Shown: positions 59,892 through 64,000 of the stretch, one piece after another
Layout of the letters: each line of letters begins with the position of its first letter
Numbering within the stretch: position 1 is the stretch's first letter
The notes under the pieces: model-generated
Database searches by the model: none
What the model was told of the DNA's origin: nothing
The model's input: the letters and a program-made list of their open reading frames with translations, nothing else
Assembly: GCA_902778255.1 (NCBI GenBank)
Contig: CACYXD010000012.1
Coordinates: 1-64,000 of the forward strand
DNA: 64,000 nucleotides
Source: an uncultured Prevotellaceae bacterium
GTDB lineage: Bacteria; Bacteroidota; Bacteroidia; Bacteroidales; Bacteroidaceae
Reading direction: 5' to 3'
Made by a program: the position numbers and the translations under genes

Positions 59892-59929
59892 GGAATGAGA
59901 GACCCGCAAGGGCCTCTCATTCCTGTTTT
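59892..59929 (+). promoter_or_regulatory. GNRA-capped hairpin at the 5' end of the rimP mRNA
   Basis: GGAATGAGAG (59892-59901) pairs with CTCTCATTCC (59914-59923). Inside, CCC pairs with GGG around a GCAA tetraloop after one A/C mismatch. It is followed by TGTTTTA. It starts about 6 bases after the predicted transcription start. It could be an attenuator or a 5' stabiliser of the mRNA. Confidence 0.65.
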
Positions 59930-59943
59930 AAATAACCGTTAGA

Positions 59944-60414
59944 ATGATAACGAAAGAGACATTAAAGACATTGACGGAAGAGTGGCTGCAGGGTCAGTCG
60001 GGCTACTTCCTGGTAGAAATTGAGATGTGTAGTGACGACCGTATTGTCATTGAGATTGACCATGCCGATGGGGTGTGGATTGAAGACTGCGCAGCGCTGA
60101 GCCGTTTCCTTCAGGAGAAGTTGGGCGACGAGTTGGGCGATTATGAATTGGAGGTGGGCAGTGCCGGACTGGGACAGCCCTTTAAGGTAGAACAGCAATA
60201 TGTGAACCACATTGGCGACACTGTCGAGGTGCTCTGTGCTGACGGTAAGAAGCTGACAGGCATATTGAAGGCCGTTGATGGCCCCATGTTTACGCTGACC
60301 ACACAGGAGAAGCAGATTCCTGAGGGAAAGAAGCGCCCAGTAAAGGTGGATGTGGACAAAACATTCTCAATGGATGAGGTGAAATCTACGAAGTATGTGC
60401 TGAATTTTAAATAA
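59944..60414 (+). CDS. rimP: Ribosome maturation factor RimP
   Basis: A 156-residue cytosolic protein needed for assembly of the 30S ribosomal subunit. 'LVEIEMCSDDRIVIEIDHAD', 'DCAALSRFLQEKLGDELGDY' and 'ELEVGSAGLGQPF' form the RimP N-terminal domain. The second domain is 'GDTVEVLCADGKKLTGILKA'. It is the first gene of the rimP-nusA-infB operon, 12 bases ahead of nusA. Length and gene order are normal. Confidence 0.93.
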   Translation: MITKETLKTLTEEWLQGQSGYFLVEIEMCSDDRIVIEIDHADGVWIEDCAALSRFLQEKLGDELGDYELEVGSAGLGQPFKVEQQYVNHIGDTVEVLCADGKKLTGILKAVDGPMFTLTTQEKQIPEGKKRPVKVDVDKTFSMDEVKSTKYVLNFK

Positions 60415-60426
60415 AAACAAAGATAA

Positions 60427-61686
60427 ATGGCAACAAAGAAAGAATCGATGGGTCCCAGCATGTTTGAGACCTTTCAGGAGTTTAAAGAGACAAAGAACAT
60501 TGACCGTACTACATTGGTAAGTGTGCTCGAGGAGAGCTTCCGCAATGTGCTGGCAAAGATGTTTGGTTCAGACGAGAACTTCGACGTGATTGTGAACCCT
60601 GACAAGGGTGACTTTGAGATCCACCGCAACCGTGTGGTGGTGGAAGATGGCGAGGTGAAGGACGAGAACAAGGAAATCTCGCTTACCGATGCCCAGAAGA
60701 TTGAGCCCGACTATGAAGTAGGCGAGGAGGTTAGTGAGGCTGTGGACTTCACAAAGTTCGGCCGTCGCGCCATCCTAAACCTGCGTCAGACGCTGGCTTC
60801 AAAAATCCTGGAGCTTGACCACGATGCTCTCTATCAGAAGTACAAGGATAAGGTGGGCACTGTGATCAGTGGTGAGGTCTATCAGCTGTGGAAGCGCGAG
60901 GTGCTGCTCATGGACGATGAGGGCAACGAGCTTCACCTGCTGAAGGGTGATCAGATTCCTGCAGACAACTACCGCAAGGGCGAGACTGTGCGTGCCGTGG
61001 TGAAAGAGGTGCAGAACGAGAACAATAATCCCCGCATCCTGTTGAGCCGTACCAGTCCAGAGTTCTTGAAGCGCTTGCTTGAGGCCGAGGTTCCCGAGAT
61101 TGCTGACGGACTGATTGCTATCCGTAAGGTGGCTCGTATGCCGGGAGAGCGTGCTAAGATTGCCGTGGAGAGCTTCGATGACCGTATTGATCCCGTAGGC
61201 GCCTGCGTGGGTGTGAAGGGTAGCCGTGTACACGGTATCGTGCGCGAACTGTGTAACGAGAATATCGATGTGATCAACTACACCTCCAATACCCAATTGT
61301 TTATTCAGCGTGCACTGAGTCCTGCTAAGGTGACCAGCATCACAATCGATGAGGCTAACCACAAGGCCGAGGTCTATCTGCAACCCGAGGAGGTAAGTCT
61401 TGCTATCGGTAAGGGCGGTCTGAATATCAAACTGGCCTCTATGCTCACCGAATATACCATTGACGTGTTCCGTGTGGTTACCGAGGGTGAGAACGACGAA
61501 GATATCTACCTCGATGAGTTCAGCGACGAGATTGACCAGTGGGTTATCGATGCCATCAAGGCTTTGGGCTACGACACAGCTAAGGAGGTTCTCAATGCTC
61601 CCCGCGAACTGCTTATTGAGAAGGCAGACCTCGAGGAAGAGACTGTTGACCACCTGCTGGAGGTACTTCGTGCGGAGTTTGAATAA
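60427..61686 (+). CDS. nusA: Transcription termination/antitermination factor NusA
   Basis: A 419-residue protein. An N-terminal RNA-polymerase-binding domain is followed by an S1 domain ('GTVISGEVYQLWKREVLLMD', about 138-158) and KH domains ('RIDPVGACVGVKGSRVHGIV' near 255, and 'EEVSLAIGKGGLNIKLASML' near 320-340). It binds RNA polymerase and nascent RNA to control pausing and termination. It sits between rimP and infB, the universal order. The C-terminal acidic repeats of the E. coli protein are absent, as usual in Bacteroidetes. Confidence 0.95.
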   Translation: MATKKESMGPSMFETFQEFKETKNIDRTTLVSVLEESFRNVLAKMFGSDENFDVIVNPDKGDFEIHRNRVVVEDGEVKDENKEISLTDAQKIEPDYEVGEEVSEAVDFTKFGRRAILNLRQTLASKILELDHDALYQKYKDKVGTVISGEVYQLWKREVLLMDDEGNELHLLKGDQIPADNYRKGETVRAVVKEVQNENNNPRILLSRTSPEFLKRLLEAEVPEIADGLIAIRKVARMPGERAKIAVESFDDRIDPVGACVGVKGSRVHGIVRELCNENIDVINYTSNTQLFIQRALSPAKVTSITIDEANHKAEVYLQPEEVSLAIGKGGLNIKLASMLTEYTIDVFRVVTEGENDEDIYLDEFSDEIDQWVIDAIKALGYDTAKEVLNAPRELLIEKADLEEETVDHLLEVLRAEFE

Positions 61687-61712
61687 AATTAAGAATTAAG
61701 CATTGAAAAAGA

Positions 61713-64000
61713 ATGGGAGTAAGATTAAATAAAGTATTAACAGAACTGAACATAGGTCTTCAAACGGCAGTTGATTACCTAAAGAAAAAGAGCAGTCTGG
61801 GCGAGATTCGCGACGACGCTACGACCAATACCAAGATCTCGGACGAACAGTACGAGGCATTAGTACGTGAGTTCAGCAGCGATAAAGCCGTGAAGACTCA
61901 GGCCGAGAAACTCTTCACTAAGATAAAGGCGCAGAAAGACAAGAAACCGGCAGAGAAACCGGCTGCTCCTGCTGTGGAAGAGACGCCTGATGCACCTGCT
62001 CGCCAGCAGTTCAAGCCCCTGGGAAAGATAGACCTTGACAGTCTAAACAAGCCCAAGGCAAAACCGGCAGAACCGGTTGTAGAGACAAAACCCGAGCCAG
62101 AGGCACCTGCCGAGCCAGAGGCTCCCGTAGTGAAGGAGGAAGAAGAGGTCATCGAAGTGGCACAACCCGAGGTTTCTGAGGCGGAAGTGGTCGTTGACAA
62201 CGAGCCAGAGGAAGTCGAGACTGAGGAAGAATACACTGATGATGCTGATGACACTGAGGAATCAGAGGATTCAGAGGAATCGGACGAGACGGAGACAGAA
62301 GATTCCGACAATGCCGGACCAGAGATCTATACCCTGAAGAGTGAGGCCAAGCTGGCCCCGAAAGTGAATGTGCTGGGTAAGATAGACCTCTCTACCCTGA
62401 ACCAGAGCACCCGTCCTAAGAAAAAGACAAAGGAGGAGAAACGCAAGCAGCGCGAGGAGAAGGCCGCTCAGATGCATGGTGGCGTCAACAACGCCCAGCC
62501 AGGCGAGAAGCGTAAGCGCGAGCGCATCCGTACGGGTAAGGTGGATATCGAGGAGGCTGCTAAGCAGCAACAACAGCAGGCTCAGAATCAGAAGAAGAAT
62601 AAGAACAAGGGAGGAAACCAGAACTTCCAAGACAGCAACCAGCAGGGCGGTAAGAATAACAAGAAGAATAAGAACCATCAGTCTATCCGTTCGCTGGAGG
62701 CTAATGAAGAGGATGTTGCACGTCAGGTAAAGGAAACACTGGCTCGTCTGACTTCGAAGACTGCTCAGAACAAGAAGGGCGCTAAGTACCGTAAGGAGAA
62801 GCGCGATGCTGTTCAGGAGCGTATGAGCGAGGAGATGGCAGCAGAGGCAGCACAGAGCAAGGTGCTGAAGCTTACCGAGTTCGTTACGGTGTCTGAGTTG
62901 GCCACCATGATGGATGTTCCTGTTGTGAAGGTCATCGGTACCTGTATGTCTGTAGGTATCATGGTGTCTATCAACCAGCGTCTGAATGCTGAAACCATCA
63001 ACCTCGTGGCTGAGGAGTTTGGCTTTACTACTGAATACGTCTCTGCTGAGGTTCAGGAAGCTATCACCGAGGAGGCCGACGACGAGAATGATCTGATTTC
63101 TCGTGCACCTATCGTAACAGTGATGGGTCACGTTGACCACGGTAAGACCTCGCTCCTTGACCATATCCGCAACACCAATGTGATTGCTGGTGAGGCTGGC
63201 GGTATCACTCAGCACATCGGTGCTTACAACGTGAAACTGAAGGATGGCCATAGCATCACCTTCCTGGATACCCCTGGTCACGAGGCTTTCACGGCTATGC
63301 GTGCCCGTGGTGCTCAGGTAACCGATATCGCCATCATCATCGTGGCTGCTGATGACTCGGTGATGCCTACCACCAAGGAGGCCATCGCTCATGCTCAGGC
63401 TGCCAACGTACCAATGGTATTCGCCATCAACAAGATTGACAAGCCAGGTGCCAACCCCGATAAGATTCGTGAGGATCTGGCCAATATGAACCTGCTTGTA
63501 GAGGAGTGGGGCGGTAAGTACCAGTGTCAAGAAATCAGTGCAAAGAAAGGACAGGGCGTTTACGAACTGTTGGAGAAGGTGCTGCTCGAGGCTGAGATGC
63601 TCGACCTGAAGGCAAATCCTAATCGTAAGGCTACTGGTAGTATCATTGAGAGCTCACTCGACAAGGGTCGTGGCTATGTTTCTACGGTGCTCGTTTCAAA
63701 TGGTACACTGAAAGTGGGCGATGTAGTGATTGCAGGTACTGCCTGGGGTAAGGTCAAGGCGATGTTCAATGAGCGTAATCAGCGCATTGAGAAGGCTGGT
63801 CCTGCCGAGCCCGCTATCATCCTGGGTCTGAATGGTGCTCCAACTGCAGGTGACTCGTTCCACGTGATGGAAAGTGAGCAGGAGGCTCGTGAGATTGCCA
63901 ACAAGCGTATCCAGTTGCAGCGTGAGCAGAGCTTGCGTACCACGACGAAGCTGGGTCTGGATGAACTCTCACACCGTATTGCTCTAGGTGAGTTCCATGA
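61713..64000 (+). CDS. infB: Translation initiation factor IF-2 (5' part, runs off the window)
   Basis: ATG 61713 opens '[20 protein letters not shown]', the IF2 N-terminal domain. A long region rich in E, P, K and Q follows (to about residue 330), then a second IF2_N-like part and the GTPase domain. The GTPase motifs are [12 protein letters not shown] near residue 471, DTPGHEAF near 518, NKID near 573 and SAKKGQG near 611. The frame is open to the last base, so the C-terminal part lies outside. It delivers initiator tRNA to the 30S subunit. The low-complexity N-terminal part is typical of the Bacteroidales protein. Confidence 0.95.
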   Translation, partial: MGVRLNKVLTELNIGLQTAVDYLKKKSSLGEIRDDATTNTKISDEQYEALVREFSSDKAVKTQAEKLFTKIKAQKDKKPAEKPAAPAVEETPDAPARQQFKPLGKIDLDSLNKPKAKPAEPVVETKPEPEAPAEPEAPVVKEEEEVIEVAQPEVSEAEVVVDNEPEEVETEEEYTDDADDTEESEDSEESDETETEDSDNAGPEIYTLKSEAKLAPKVNVLGKIDLSTLNQSTRPKKKTKEEKRKQREEKAAQMHGGVNNAQPGEKRKRERIRTGKVDIEEAAKQQQQQAQNQKKNKNKGGNQNFQDSNQQGGKNNKKNKNHQSIRSLEANEEDVARQVKETLARLTSKTAQNKKGAKYRKEKRDAVQERMSEEMAAEAAQSKVLKLTEFVTVSELATMMDVPVVKVIGTCMSVGIMVSINQRLNAETINLVAEEFGFTTEYVSAEVQEAITEEADDENDLISRAPIVTVMGHVDHGKTSLLDHIRNTNVIAGEAGGITQHIGAYNVKLKDGHSITFLDTPGHEAFTAMRARGAQVTDIAIIIVAADDSVMPTTKEAIAHAQAANVPMVFAINKIDKPGANPDKIREDLANMNLLVEEWGGKYQCQEISAKKGQGVYELLEKVLLEAEMLDLKANPNRKATGSIIESSLDKGRGYVSTVLVSNGTLKVGDVVIAGTAWGKVKAMFNERNQRIEKAGPAEPAIILGLNGAPTAGDSFHVMESEQEAREIANKRIQLQREQSLRTTTKLGLDELSHRIALGEFH

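Noticed and set aside
60799-61653. 284-aa minus-strand reading frame
   Set aside because: It lies fully inside nusA on the other strand, with no promoter or protein-like features.
62271-63530. 419-aa minus-strand reading frame
   Set aside because: It is a shadow of infB: leucine-rich low complexity produced by the reverse of a highly biased coding sequence.

Overview
The window reads as Bacteroidales, most likely Prevotella or a close relative. Four things support this. Promoters follow the TTTG / TAnnTTTG pattern, for example at 23146-23177, 37646-37677 and 59848-59879. There is a SusC/SusD-type outer-membrane uptake operon. Several secreted proteins share a short C-terminal 'YDLxGR...KGL.I.NGKK' tail typical of Prevotella surface proteins. 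AT-rich 'gaattaagag' and 'gaagagtgaa' repeats sit between genes. The genus is inferred; no 16S gene is present.

Region 1 (about 1-23,000) is an integrated mobilizable element whose left end, and probably its integrase, lie outside the window. It opens with a mobilization/replication module: an excisionase-like HTH protein, a RepA-like ATPase, a TOPRIM primase-like protein, a MobC-like protein, a relaxase and a coiled-coil membrane protein. The cargo is defence. (a) A translationally coupled cluster (4958-15388) resembles the SspBCD single-strand phosphorothioation genes (DUF4007 protein, large ATPase, PAPS-reductase-like protein). It is followed by a PLD-helicase, a 78-aa protein, a DndD/SMC-like ATPase and a 203-aa protein, as in sspBCD-sspFGH cassettes. 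A strikingly structured, possibly switching leader RNA (about 4712-4947) precedes it, and a small protein resembling a phosphorothioate-DNA sulfur-binding domain follows it. (b) On the opposite strand lie a COG1106-type AAA ATPase and an 85-aa protein with a hairpin-rich leader. (c) A CBASS-like operon (18186-22618) carries two consecutive CD-NTase + SLATT two-TM pairs, then a 371-aa protein with a HEPN-like RX6H motif. Repeats resembling integrase arm sites (22,850-22,981) mark the probable right end, next to tRNA-Asn.

Region 2 (23,000-40,000) is host chromosome. It holds tRNA-Asn(GUU), an S41 C-terminal processing protease, two secreted proteins with the C-terminal tail, and then a SusC - SusD - zinc metallohydrolase lipoprotein - DUF4302 lipoprotein - secreted protein operon. 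Three of its lipoproteins begin with an almost identical, evidently copied leader plus signal peptide. A 22-bp-phased array of palindromes follows, then a secreted fibronectin-like protein and a 55-codon acidic peptide gene.

Region 3 (40,046-59,676, minus strand) is a seven-gene operon for a surface or envelope apparatus. From the promoter it encodes two paralogous secreted proteins with internally duplicated domains, an outer-membrane beta-barrel, a giant 2,821-aa secreted protein, a fibronectin-type-III-like protein and two lipoproteins. Its function is unknown. Short repeats have been read into several coding sequences here, including the hydrophobic core of the giant protein's signal peptide.

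Region 4 (59,848-64,000) is the conserved rimP-nusA-infB operon, with a GNRA-capped hairpin at the very start of its transcript. infB runs off the window.
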